Positions 50,286 through 63,131 of a DNA stretch of 64,000 bases are shown here, piece by piece. This stretch comes from Artemisia argyi (Eukaryota > Streptophyta > Magnoliopsida > Asterales > Asteraceae), in assembly GCA_030686995.1 (NCBI GenBank), contig CM060704.1, forward strand, positions 117,778,042 to 117,842,041, given 5' to 3'. Positions within the stretch are counted from its first letter, which is position 1. The number at the start of each line of letters is the position of its first letter. The position numbers were made by a program, and so were the translations under genes. Under the pieces are notes generated by a model, which was not told the origin of the DNA, searched no databases, and saw nothing but the letters and a program-made list of their open reading frames with translations.

Positions 50286-53200
50286 TGTAACAATTCGCAA
50301 TTTCAGGTTAATTACTTTTCCCGAAAAATTTCACTATTCACTTTTACTATTCACTTTTTACTATTCACTTTTCACTATTCATCTCAGAAATTTTTATTTC
50401 ATATTCTCGTAAGTTAAACTATTTTAACGATAATCCGAGAGTTTGACGCTCGTCGGATCATTTCTGCAAAAATCACAAAGCCGTGTCCGAGATTTACTTT
50501 TAGGTTTAAACGTCCTTCCAGCATCCCGATATATCCATAAAACATAATAAACAATAGAAATATGATTTTCTATCATTTTATGACAATTCCAAAAGTTTTG
50601 GAATTTTACGTTTTCCAGTTCAGCGTTTTACGCGAATTACGCGTTTTAGACCCGTGTTTCCAGTTTTTAGCAGGGTTTTACCACCCAAATGGAACCTACC
50701 ACTCATTTTATATTTTATTATGGAATATTTTGACATGTTTAACCATTCTTCCAAGTTCTATAATTTTACGATACCCGGTTTTATGTTTTGTGACGTAACA
50801 ACTTACGGTTTGCATTTTACGGAGTCAAAACACACTAGATATCTTGGATAAGATCACCACAAGTCCAACCTTGCTCCCCAAGGTTACCAAACCGCCACTA
50901 GGAGGGGGAGTCACACCCATGTGGCTTCATCTCATGAAACTACCCTTAGATCATTAGTTAATTACAACTTGGTCACCAAGTTTAGGAAACTTCCTAGTTA
51001 ACTTCCTAACCTCCTTAAATGGACTATAAATACTCCCTTCTCCCCTTCCTTTGTACGCCACCATCACAACACACCAACACCATCTCCTTTGCTTGATCTT
51101 CTTCCAATTCTATGCAAGATTCAAGTGCAAGTTCAAGGTTGAAACCCTAGTTTCTTTTAGATAATCAAAACACTTCCAAACTACATAAACTTTGGTGATT
51201 TCTCTTGAGTTTAAATCTACTCAATTCACCTCAACCTTCATCATCCATCTTTCAAGAATACCAAGGGTAGAAAGATTGCATGAAGTGAAAAAGGGTTGAA
51301 GCAAGTCTATCAATGTCCTATCCTTACATGTTAACTTCCTTTCATCTTTGAAAGCCAAAAGTTGTAAGCCAAACCCTAACATGATTCTTGTTAAATAATC
51401 ATATTCATGTTATTTACATGTTATTCTTGCTATATTATGTCTTGTAGTTATGTCCATGATGTATAAAAATGACCAAAACAAGTTATTGTTATTGATTGTC
51501 GAAACAAGTTACTAAAACAAGTAAACTAGTGACTTTCTTGGAAAACCACGACCAAAATGGTAAAATTATGATATTGGATCATTACAAATTACAGTAGAGG
51601 ACTTAACAAGGAAACCATAGCAATTTGAACCACCCAAAACGAGTATACGAGTCAAAAGTTATGGCGATTTGAAATTACCAAAGATTTCCGGCAAAACTGC
51701 CAAATAGCTTCCTGATCAAATTTGGGTTTTGAAAGTCACACTTCTGCTCCGATTCATCAAAAAGTTAAAACACGAAAGTTGTCCGGAACGACGTTTTCGT
51801 TCAGGATTAAAGAAGCTCGAGACCTAAAAATGCTTTCCGAGTGATAAAATTCTTCAAATTCTAAACAGCCCATTTTTAGGCGAAAGTCACTAGATTATGG
51901 TTATACTTTGAAAGGAACAAGAGGTCTTATGACCTATAATCAAGACCACAACCATGGCTAGAGCCAAGGTTGTGTCTCATGACCTTGGAACAAGGACCAA
52001 AGGTCATGGCTAGGCCATGACGAAACGACCATACAAGCTTATTTAGGCGAAAACATGAAACAAGGAATTAGCGAGAACTTGAGCAAGCAATTTGGATCTA
52101 CTTCACCTAAAAGGAAACCATGAGATATTACCAAGAGAAAATGGTCATTCAAGACTTATGAAACTACCCCTAATAACAATCTTCATGTACTAATAAACTT
52201 TCCTAAGTTTATCCAAATATCGGACATATAACTTTTCAGATCAAAACTTATATCTATATATTTCATCAACTACTACAATAGTAGGGAGCCTCATGTGAGG
52301 AGTTCATTATGTAAGCCGTCGAGTTGAGTTGTGGATTTACGAGTTAAAGTGTCCTGGCTCCTCGAACGCTTACTAACATGACTTCTGAATTATGTCGGCC
52401 CGAACGGTAGTGAACGATATACAAAACATACATGTTTCATGAATCATTTCTTTCAAAGACTTACATTATACATCATACCACATCATGGACTAAATGCAAG
52501 ATATATATATATATATAGGCACTACTTCATATTCTTTACTCCGATCCTAAGTCGCGACATTCTATTATAGGTTGCTCGTAGAAACCTTCACGATTCGACC
52601 GTTACATTCATTACTTGCTATCTTACTTAAGGTGAGTTCGTAGCCCCACTTTCTACTGTTTAACTACTTTACAAACCCATGGGGGGAATACATGCTATTA
52701 TTTTTCTACTCGAACACGATGCTTTCTAATGTATGCTTCACGACGATGTTTTATTATCACTAAGTAACGATTGCCATGTTCGAAGTCCCTATATCATGAA
52801 CCATTAGTCACTACCTTTAGTGAGCGCGAATATTGTGAATAGATCTATTGGGATTGACGAATCCCATTTGTGTTGAACAACGACGAGTTCACACAAATGC
52901 ACTATATTTGAGATTTAGCGGTATAAACGGCAAAAGTACCTTGATAGGGCTTCTATAATGCCAATTTTGTTGGTTCGATGTTAACGCTTTGGTTGTATGA
53001 GCTTAGTGAAATAAATAACGATTTTGTTTTCTAAACATTGGTGTGAGTCTATAGCTCACACTACGATTATTGTGTTCAAACGATTTAACTACAAACACTA
53101 CGATTATTGTGTTCAAACGATTTAACTAAACTCTACGAATTCCACTCAACCTTTGTGTTGACCTCTCAAGCATGTATTTCAGGTTCATGACGATCAAGGA

Positions 53201-53439
53201 TGGCACGGAAGGACACGGATACTCAAGAGGGCTATAAATTTTATTATCATTCAAAACTCATTTAATTTGTAAATGGAACCATCTGGGACCTCATTTTGTA
53301 TCTCTGATATTTATACAATTTGAATGATAAATCTTTTAAAACGACTCAATTGGAGTTCGTTTTCTATTATTGTGTCTATTGTGCCGTCAAGTAACACCCA
53401 GTTCGAATTCCGCTGCATCCATGAATTGGGGGTGTTACA
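50286..53439 (+). mobile_element. 5' LTR of LARD-2
   Basis: TGTAACAATTCGC to GGGGGTGTTACA. It has a short tandem array of ACTATTCACTTTT near 50330-50380, TATAAATA at 51025-51032, an inverted-repeat cluster near 51940-52025 (GTCATGG/CCATGAC and others), and a tandem duplication of about 40 bp at 53056-53137. Confidence 0.93.
51025..51032 (+). promoter_or_regulatory. TATA box in LARD-2 5' LTR
   Basis: TATAAATA, followed by a C/T- and CAACACC-rich leader like a transcribed region. The same site lies at 56168-56175 in the other LTR. Confidence 0.55.
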
Positions 53440-55428
53440 GATTGGTACCAGAGCCATGGTTATAGAGAAACGGGTCTAATTGAGACCTAAACTATAACCA
53501 CACTACAAGCAAAAACATTTTATAGCCTTCCGATCTTCGTGTCTTCCATCCTCCAGACGATTATGGACTTATTAAGCATTTTATGCTACATGAACATATA
53601 AGTATATTCATATATACACACTAGGCATTTTCCACTACACGAACAAATACTAGTATATTTATATATACATTCGAGTTATTTTCAATCATTTTATCTAAAC
53701 ATATCTACACATGCCTACTCTATGGCATTTCGACACAACCACATTCTCCCAATCATGTTCCTACTCCAACATTTTATGTCCAAGATATTGTAACGAATTA
53801 CGATGGTCTTTTCTATTTCCCGAACATTGTATGACACAATTGTCTAATCTACTTCCGCGACATTGTGATTTGTGCAATGGTCTCTCGAATTATTCCACCA
53901 CCTCATCAATATCATTTCATATGATATCAAAAACCCATCACAATCTATCGATTTCCAAACAAGAAATATGAATTTCTAAAGGACAAACTAATCCATTATC
54001 GACAAAAGTTGAACTTTCTCTACATCCATCAAAGTTTTCTTCTGAAACCTTCATTGTTAAAAGTTTGTAATTCTAGCCCAGTATAGACTGTTTTAGAATT
54101 ACTTCAACTTCCTTTCCACACATATCTACCCGTACTATCTTCTATGCAATGGAATGTGAAAACATACGTTACAAGTCTCTTATGGCGGGACTTGCAACTG
54201 AATGGTTTGACATCGCCTTTGTTTAGTGGACAGTTTCCCGAAAGCAACGGACGTATCACAAGTATACCTAATTTAGGTATTTGAAAATTTTATCGAACCT
54301 CGGCTAAATATAGACTAGTCACCTATATTTAACCTAGGGACAGTGGAATATAGTCTGACTAACTATATTCGACTTAAAATTTTCAAATACTGAGAGTAGT
54401 TGTACTAGGGTTATGTTTAGGTTGATTTCCTACTTGAACTCGATAAACCACCAGAATACATTAAAACGATCTAGAGACACGATAGTGCCTTACCACTCAG
54501 CGAAATCTTAATACCTTATTTGTACTACCAAATTTCATTCTTGAAAGTTTTCATTTATGAGATAATCCGAACTACTATCTTGGGATAGTTATCAATTATT
54601 CTCTTCATCCTGTAGAAGTACTATCCTGTTTAGGTTCTAAGGATACCATTCCGTCATAAACCTTTAAAATCTCTTAAGATTTCAAAGCAAACTTGACATC
54701 TCTACCAATATTAATGTTAAGCATACATTACACACTTCTGTTCATCAAGATATCACAACATTATCTTCATAACCGTTGGAACCACAAGCTCATAAACAGA
54801 TCTTGATGCATTTTTAATGCTCAAATCATCCTTAGCTACACCACAAGCACCCTTACCAGCTTTACAAGATTGAATATTCATCTTGGAACACCAGTATCAT
54901 CTCGTAAAACCCTACCTTGTAACTCACCGACTAAGTATGAATGTTGTGTAGGATGATTTGTAATTATTTGAATGGATTGGGATGCCTTTTCATTTAAATA
55001 AAGACATTGTAAATCACTAAACCATAAGTTTATATTTCCTTATCTACATTGTTTGGGATGCCTCTCTATGTAAATAAAGAATTATAAACAAGTGGGCTTA
55101 TTTGTATCCGAAATAACATAAGTACGAAGTCAATAAACACTAGGTACAATAACCGATTACCTACTAGGCTACGATTGCAATTACTATCTCAATTCCTATT
55201 AATATTCGATTACTATATCAATTTCCTTTGATATTCGACTATTACCATACCTTTCCTACATAAAAGTATGCCTGATCCTACACCATATACTGAAACGACA
55301 AATCAAACTACATCACTAGTAATTCCAGACTCTAGTCCTCATAAGTAACCACACCATTTCAACGACACCACTCCAATATATGACACACAAAGAACTTCGG
55401 GACGAAGTTCCCCGTATGGGGTGGAGAC
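53440..55428 (+). mobile_element. Interior of LARD-2, no gene seen
   Basis: 1,989 bp with the primer-binding site at 53443-53459. The longest frame (86 codons, 53711-53971) has no recognisable domain. An inverted repeat related to CTATATTTAACC / GACTATATTCGAC lies around 54300-54390. Confidence 0.8.
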
Positions 55429-58400
55429 TGTAACAATTCGCAATTTCAGGTTAATTACTTTTCCCGAAAAATTTCACTATTCACTTTTACTATTCACTTT
55501 TTACTATTCACTTTTCACTATTCATCTCAGAAATTTTTATTTCATATTCTCGTAAGTTAAACTATTTTAACGATAATCCGAGAGTTTGACGCTCGTCGGA
55601 TCATTTCTGCAAAAATCACAAAGCCGTGTCCGAGATTTACTTTTAGGTTTAAACGTCCTTCCAGCATCCCGATATATCCATAAAACATAATAAACAATAG
55701 AAATATGATTTTCTATCATTTTATGACAATTCCAAAAGTTTTGGAATTTTACGTTTTCCAGTTCAGCGTTTTACGCGAATTACGCGTTTTAGACCCGTGT
55801 TTCCAGTTTTTAGCAGGGTTTTACCACCCAAATGGAACCTACCACTCATTTTATATTTTATTATGGAATATTTTGACATGTTTAACCATTCTTCCAAGTT
55901 CTATAATTTTACGATACCCGGTTTTATGTTTTGTGACGTAACAACTTACGGTTTGCATTTTACGGAGTCAAAACACACTAGATATCTTGGATAAGATCAC
56001 CACAAGTCCAACCTTGCTCCCCAAGGTTACCAAACCGCCACTAGGAGGGGGAGTCACACCCATGTGGCTTCATCTCATGAAACTACCCTTAGATCATTAG
56101 TTAATTACAACTTGGTCACCAAGTTTAGGAAACTTCCTAGTTAACTTCCTAACCTCCTTAAATGGACTATAAATACTCCCTTCTCCCCTTCCTTTGTACG
56201 CCACCATCACAACACACCAACACCATCTCCTTTGCTTGATCTTCTTCCAATTCTATGCAAGATTCAAGTGCAAGTTCAAGGTTGAAACCCTAGTTTCTTT
56301 TAGATAATCAAAACACTTCCAAACTACATAAACTTTGGTGATTTCTCTTGAGTTTAAATCTACTCAATTCACCTCAACCTTCATCATCCATCTTTCAAGA
56401 ATACCAAGGGTAGAAAGATTGCATGAAGTGAAAAAGGGTTGAAGCAAGTCTATCAATGTCCTATCCTTACATGTTAACTTCCTTTCATCTTTGAAAGCCA
56501 AAAGTTGTAAGCCAAACCCTAACATGATTCTTGTTAAAGAATCATATTCATGTTATTTACATGTTATTCTTGCTATATTATGTCTTGTAGTTATGTCCAT
56601 GATGTATAAAAATGACCAAAACAAGTTATTGTTATTGATTGTCGAAACAAGTTACTAAAACAAGTAAACTAGTGACTTTCTTGGAAAACCACGACCAAAA
56701 TGGTAAAATTATGATATTGGATCATTACAAATTACAGTAGAGGACTTAACAAGGAAACCATAGCAATTTGAACCACCCAAAACGAGTATACGAGTCAAAA
56801 GTTATGGCGATTTGAAATTACCAAAGATTTCCGGCAAAACTGCCAAATAGCTTCCTGATCAAATTTGGGTTTTGAAAGTCACACTTCTGCTCCGATTCAT
56901 CAAAAAGTTAAAACACGAAAGTTGTCCGGAACGACGTTTTCGTTCAGGAACAAAGAAGCTCGAGACCTAAAAATGCTTTCCGAGTGATAAAATTCTTCAA
57001 ATTCTAAACAGCCCATTTTTAGGCGAAAGTCACTAGATTATGGTTATACTTTGAAAGGAACAAGAGGTCTTATGACCTATAATCAAGACCACAACCATGG
57101 CTAGAGCCAAGGTTGTGTCTCATGACCTTGGAACAAGGACCAAAGGTCATGGCTAGGCCATGACGAAACGACCATACAAGCTTATTTAGGCGAAAACATG
57201 AAACAAGGAATTAGCGAGAACTTGAGCAAGCAATTTGGATCTACTTCACCTAAAAGGAAACCATGAGATATTACCAAGAGAAAATGGTCATTCAAGACTT
57301 ATGAAACTACCCCTAATAACAATCTTCATGTACTAATAAACTTTCCTAAGTTTATCCAAATATCGGACATATAACTTTTCGGATCAAAACTTATATCTAT
57401 ATATTTCATCAACTACTACAATAGTAGGGAGCCTCATGTGAGGAGTTCATTATGTAAGCCGTCGAGTTGAGTTGTGGATTTACGAGTTAAAGTGTCCTGG
57501 CTCCTCGAACGCTTACTAACATGACTTCTGAATTATGTCGGCCCGAACGGTAGTGAACGATATACAAAACATACATGTTTCATGAATCATTTCTTTCAAA
57601 GACTTACATTATACATCATACCACATCATGGACTAAATGCAAGATATATATATATATATAGGCACTACTTCATATTCTTTACTCCGATCCTAAGTCGCGA
57701 CATTCTATTATAGGTTGCTCGTAGAAACCTTCACGATTCGACCGTTACATTCATTACTTGCTATCTTACTTAAGGTGAGTTCGTAGCCCCACTTTCTACT
57801 GTTTAACTACTTTACAAACCCATGGGGGGAATACATGCTATTATTTTTCTACTCGAACACGATGCTTTCTAATGTATGCTTCACGACGATGTTTTATTAT
57901 CACTAAGTAACGATTGCCATGTTCGAAGTCCCTATATCATGAACCATTAGTCACTACCTTTAGTGAGCGCGAATATTGTGAATAGATCTATTGGGATTGA
58001 CGAATCCCATTTGTGTTGAACAACGACGAGTTCACACAAATGCACTATATTTGAGATTTAGCGGTATAAACGGCAAAAGTACCTTGATAGGGCTTCTATA
58101 ATGCCAATTTTGTTGGTTCGATGTTAACGCTTTGGTTGTATGAGCTTAGTGAAATAAATAACGATTTTGTTTTCTAAACATTGGTGTGAGTCTATAGCTC
58201 ACACTACGATTATTGTGTTCAAACGATTTAACTACAAACACTACGATTATTGTGTTCAAACGATTTAACTAAACTCTACGAATTCCACTCAACCTTTGTG
58301 TTGACCTCTCAAGCATGTATTTCAGGTTCATGACGATCAAGGATGGCACGGAAGGACACGGATACTCAAGAGGGCTATAAATTTTATTATCATTCAAAAC

Positions 58401-58582
58401 TCATTTAATTTGTAAATGGAACCATCTGGGACCTCATTTTGTATCTCTGATATTTATACAATTTGAATGATAAATCTTTTAAAACGACTCAATTGGAGTT
58501 CGTTTTCTATTATTGTGTCTATTGTGCCGTCAAGTAACACCCAGTTCGAATTCCGCTGCATCCATGAATTGGGGGTGTTACA
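55429..58582 (+). mobile_element. 3' LTR of LARD-2
   Basis: Same length as the 5' LTR, shifted by 5,143 bases throughout. Differences noticed by eye are few, for example near 51375/56537, 51808/56950 and 52218/57361. Confidence 0.93.
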
Positions 58583-60241
58583 CAGGTTATGCAATAAGTA
58601 CTTAATAAAATTCAATAACTAGTAACTAAGAGATCTAGCAGGTTAAACCAACTTAAAGCACTATAAACTAACTCACATTAGCCATTAAAGCATAAAAAAC
58701 ACAGTAGCAATAATCTACACAGTAAACTTAAGCAAATGTAAAAATTGGAAATTGAATTAGAACTTACAAAGCAACTCAGTGTGATCCAAACCAACAACTC
58801 AGAATACTACTGACCTAACACCTCCCACAAGGTAACTAAACCATGGCCATCCTTGTTATACCATGCTCCAAGATTGATCAGCCTTCATCTTTTGATTTTT
58901 ATTGTTATTTTTTTATTTTTGGTTTCTTGTTTCTAACTGAATTTTAGGGTTCCTAAAAGCTTCAATAAGCTTTATTTGAGCTTATGTGAGCCTACACAGT
59001 CCATAGCAACAGATGTAAACATTATTCAAGCTAAATGAAACTTTGAGGTAAAAATAAGCATAAGCTAAATTCAAAAGGAAAACTTGCATTGATTGATGGA
59101 AATGATTTCAAATTACAATAGAAAACTTAGTACATTGCTTTTTTAACTGAGAATTACACTGGAAATAAAAACGACTAAATTTAGATAAGACTAAAAATTA
59201 CACACTGCATATGCTGCTTCTCTTCCCATTTATATGGTACAATTAGGGTTTTTGGATGTCCCTTGTCTTTTCCCAGCAGTTTCCTTGACCATAGGATGAG
59301 GGGGCTGCAATCTCAGTTGTTCAAATTCTTGGCTGTTTCTTTGAAGATAATTGATGCCAGGGAGTGAACTTATTTGTTTGTGTTTGTTTGGTGTGCAAGG
59401 GGGGGGGGGGGGGAATTGGAGTGTGCAGGTGGAGAAAGGTAGGGGTGATGATGGAGTTTGCTTTGGAGTGTAGCAGGCGTAGGGATGGGAGGGTTGAGTG
59501 GTCAACGCGGGTCAAAGGGGGTGAGTTATTTAGAACGGTTGGAGTGTTTTGGGTGGGCTAAGGTATGGGCCTGGAGGATAAGTGGGCTTGTGGAGTTATA
59601 AGGTGGGTGGACTGGATTTGGTGGGTTTGGTTTTGGTTTTGTTTTAATTTAGTTTAGGTCCGTTTGGTTTTGGTAACTTTTAAATCACAAGGACCATTCA
59701 TGTAATTTACCGAACCATGAGGGGTGAAAATGGTATGTTTCCAAAATATCCCAAGGGGTGTAATTTGCCAAGTTTTGAATTCCCATGGACCATAAATGTA
59801 ATTTTTCCACTTTTGAAATTCCCGGGGACCATAAATGACAAGTTTCCAAACTTGAAGGACCAATGTTGTAATTTCCTCAAACTCACACCAAAGGATCATT
59901 TTTGACAATTTTGGATTTTAAGGGGTAAAAGTGTAATTTTCTCAAACTTTATCACCCAAGGACTTATTTTGATAAATTTTGACTTTTCTTTGCCTTGGGT
60001 TGACTTTTCTTTCGTTTTAAACTTCCAGGGACTAGTTTTGCCAAATTTTGAAACTTGAGGGACTGAAACTGCCAATTGTGCAAACTTTGTTCGTTTTTCA
60101 TTTGTTTTTAAACATTTTACATCTAAAACATATAAAACACACTTTTGGGATAATTTGTGCATTTTGATGCGTTTTTGGGTGTTTTTGGATGTTTTGGCAG
60201 TCCAGATACGATAAAAATGATGAGTGTTTGAGCACTCATCA

Positions 60242-60683
60242 GCCGTCATGACCATTTTTTCACCAAATTGTAGATCTCTTTGTCCTCTTCGCGTGGGCTT
60301 TTGAATCACCTCAATCCGAGTTCGTATGCAAAAGTTATGACCAAAACAATATCAGCTACTCCGCGCGCAAGTTTTGACAAGTTAACACGTGACGGCCTTG
60401 GGTGACGCCTTCACGTTTCTTCTGGGCCGTCACCACTTTTACTCTTGACGCCGTCATACATCCTCTTGACGCCGTCAAACACTGTTCCCAGCATGGAAAA
60501 TTAAGTCTTTGGCGTTTTCTTCACTTTTATGCTCCAAAAACGTCCGAATTGCTTCCTTTTCCAGATTTCACTCCCAAAGTACCTAAAATCACAAAAGGAA
60601 CGATTTAGGACAATATTTGATCAAATAAATTCAATTTCGGGCTTAAATGACCCCCTAAAAGTGGTTCATTTTTAGCCTCATCA
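60242..60683 (-). mobile_element. 3' LTR of element A, proximal part
   Basis: This is the start of the element A LTR on the minus strand (TGATGAGGCTAAAA at 60683). It carries several GACGCCGTCA words and matches 10380-10822 in inverse orientation. It continues at 36037-37160 beyond element B. Confidence 0.75.
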
Positions 60684-61234
60684 TATACCCTTACACTTGA
60701 GATTTGCTTGTCCTCAAGCAAATGCGCTTTTATTCTAATCAAAATACAAGTTAGGGGTCATTTAACACTAATATAAAAGTAATTACAACAAATAATCGTT
60801 CCACTAAAGACCAAAGACAAGCACGGAGGTCATACACTAGCACCTCACAAATAGTGTTTAGATACTCACATCTCTCGGGTGTAATAAAGTATAAATTACA
60901 ATATGGAAACGGAAGATATCTCTCACTACCTGTCATAACAAAATAGATTACTATAGGCTTGGGAAAGGATCAAACCTCCACCACACGGCGTAAGCACCTA
61001 GGATAAACTATCAAAGAGGTCTTTTAAAGGGTTGTAACGTTAGGTGTAGGGATATGAAATACACGGTTTTGTTGGATATAGGCAGTCTTTACTGGTGGCG
61101 AGTTAACAATCTTGGTTAATTACATGTACAATATGGCGTTGCTAAGCCAAGACTAGACTCGACTTAAGCTAATAAATGAAAAATAACAAAAACATAAAAC
61201 AAACATAGAATTAAACGGGATGGTAGTCCGTATG

Positions 61235-61285
<51 letters not shown>

Positions 61286-63131
61286 GTATACACTCTTACC
61301 CTACCATCCAAAATAATACATCATAGGGAATGAACGTTCCCCTTACACTTGAATCTTTACATACTTTACAATTAACTAATCTAATGACTCGAATTAAGAA
61401 AATCAAAAAACTTGAAGCACTTTTAAGATTAACGTACATATGGGGGTAATAAATGATGTTCTTCCCCATTACTCTATAAAACAAGTACTTTACCCATGAG
61501 TCCCAATTGTCCCAAAACAATATGTACAAGGGTATGACTCGACTTAGCAACCATGTAATCAATTAGATAGTTAACTTAGGGTTTAACAAATAACAATAAT
61601 GCACTAAAGATGAGTGCATACACGGAAGGCTAAGGCGATTTAGGTGTACATTTAAGTGGGGTGTAACAAATTCTTCCTTTAAGTAAAATGCTTAAAGTTA
61701 GAAACGAAAAGATAGGCTCGGAGGGGTGTACTAGGGGTTTCGTGTACTAAAAATGAGTACAACGCTAAGGTGTGGGAAAAATTAGTTGACTTAACTAGCC
61801 AAGTAATATGACTTAAATGGTCAAGTAATTATGATACAGGTTTAACACAAGGGTGATCCTAATCCCTCTTATCATGTAGTAAATCCTACTACACGAATGT
61901 AGTCTCACTAGCGGTCTCGGGATGCATCACTAACACAAGTTCTAGAATCTAAATGCTACCGGTACACTCATAAGCACTAATAGTAAATGCTTTTCCTATC
62001 AAATCTAAAGGCGAACCTCACATATTTGGGTGGAAAATTTTTCTGAATGGTACGGTTATGTGCTAGTCATACAATCTCCTATCCATGAGACGCTTGCTAT
62101 GGCTAAAGTTTCACTCCTAAATGTTGTAAAAAAATTTAAATTTGGCGCTAAAATTACACTAACAAGTATTTCTCATAGTTTTATTACACATCTACCATCA
62201 AACAAACAAACTCAAGTGAAAGTGTCATCATTTTACCCTCCCCTTACACTTAAGATGAACATTGTCCCCAATGTTCAAGTAAAGAATGTAAAAGTGAAAA
62301 GTAAAAAGAATGAAATCAAATACTCCCCTGATTCGCTCGGTATGGATAATAAGGTAGCCAGGTTAGATCTTCCTCCAAGAAAATGAACAATCAAAGCTTC
62401 CCTTCCAGAAATATAAATCATCTTCTTGTCATATATAACCTGTTAAACCTGAGAAAACAATCACAAAAACCCAACGCATCGATCCGAACAAAGAAAACTC
62501 ACAACTAGATGTAATTCCAGACTTAGGAATAGAAACAAAACAATTAAAGATATAATGCTTGTGGAATGAATGTTTGCAGATTTCCTGGAGTTTATAAAAC
62601 TAAAGAATTAACAAAAACTTTAAGACTCCGGTATAAACAAAACTAGCAAAATTTCCAGAATTTTACACATGACGCCGTCAAGAGTAAACTCATGACGCCG
62701 TCAGAAGTGACCTGCAGAAATCTTTCTGTTAAGTTTCCGGTAAATTTCTGGAAAAACTTATGTCCTACTTCCTGGAAAATCCTGCAAAACATCATTATGA
62801 CTCGATACAAGCATTTGACTCTAACAATTACTAATATACATGTTCATTTAATATTGTTGTGGATCATGCTCAATTTCGTTCTTATAAACAAATTTGGGTC
62901 TCCCCTTACACTTAGCTTTTGCAAAATACCTTTATATGTAATTAAGACGAAGTTAAAAACAAAATAAAGCATTTTCACAATTTACTTTGAAACATGAACC
63001 ACAAACAATAAAAATAAAGCATGCATACGGAAACAAATAAAATCAAATAAACGAACAAACAAACAAATAAATCTTGGGTTGCCTCCCAATAAGCGCTTGT
63101 TTTTGTTCGAGTCACGAGCCTGACTCTACCA
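60684..63131 (-). mobile_element. 3' interior of element A, non-coding
   Basis: 2.4 kb between the ORF stop and the LTR. It contains a T run of about 40 at 61242-61284 and no gag or pol motif. A 118-codon plus-strand frame (62030-62386) lacks a known domain. The GACGCCGTCA wording of the LTR recurs near 62,670-62,700. Confidence 0.6.
61242..61284 (+). repeat. Poly-T tract
   Basis: About 43 T residues in a row inside element A; length may be unreliable. Confidence 0.9.

Larger units (their letters stand above)
50286..58582 (+). mobile_element. LARD-2, young non-autonomous Tekay-like element
   Basis: Inserted in the element B LTR with target duplication CAGGT (50281-50285 and 58583-58587). 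Two LTRs of 3,154 bp each flank an interior of only 1,989 bp. The primer-binding site is TGGTACCAGAGCCATGG and the purine-rich tract is TATGGGGTGGAGAC, preceded by GGGACGAAGTTCCCC, as in Tekay-type Gypsy elements. No gag or pol motif is present. LTR identity is extremely high, so it is the youngest insertion here. Confidence 0.93.
37161..60241 (-). mobile_element. Athila-like Gypsy element B
   Basis: Complete minus-strand element bounded by TG...CA ends and a perfect 5-bp target duplication GCCGT (37156-37160 and 60242-60246). It has two LTRs of about 3.8 kb, a tRNA-Asp-type primer-binding site, gag-pol, and a polypurine tract AGTGTGGGGGAT next to the 3' LTR. Without the nested LARD-2 it would be about 14.8 kb. 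The LTRs are very similar, so the insertion is fairly recent. Confidence 0.92.
48146..60241 (-). mobile_element. 5' LTR of element B, split by LARD-2
   Basis: The two parts 48146-50285 and 58588-60241 together give about 3,794 bp and match the 3' LTR almost base for base. The main length difference seen is an 8-bp AGTGTGAA-type duplication near 48265. The palindrome with half-site ACCACCACAGTT recurs at 49972-49995 and a G run near 59400. Confidence 0.92.

Noticed and set aside
50562..50851. 78- and 65-codon frames, repeated at 55705-55994
   Set aside because: They lie within the LARD-2 LTRs upstream of the TATA box and are duplicated with them; no domain.
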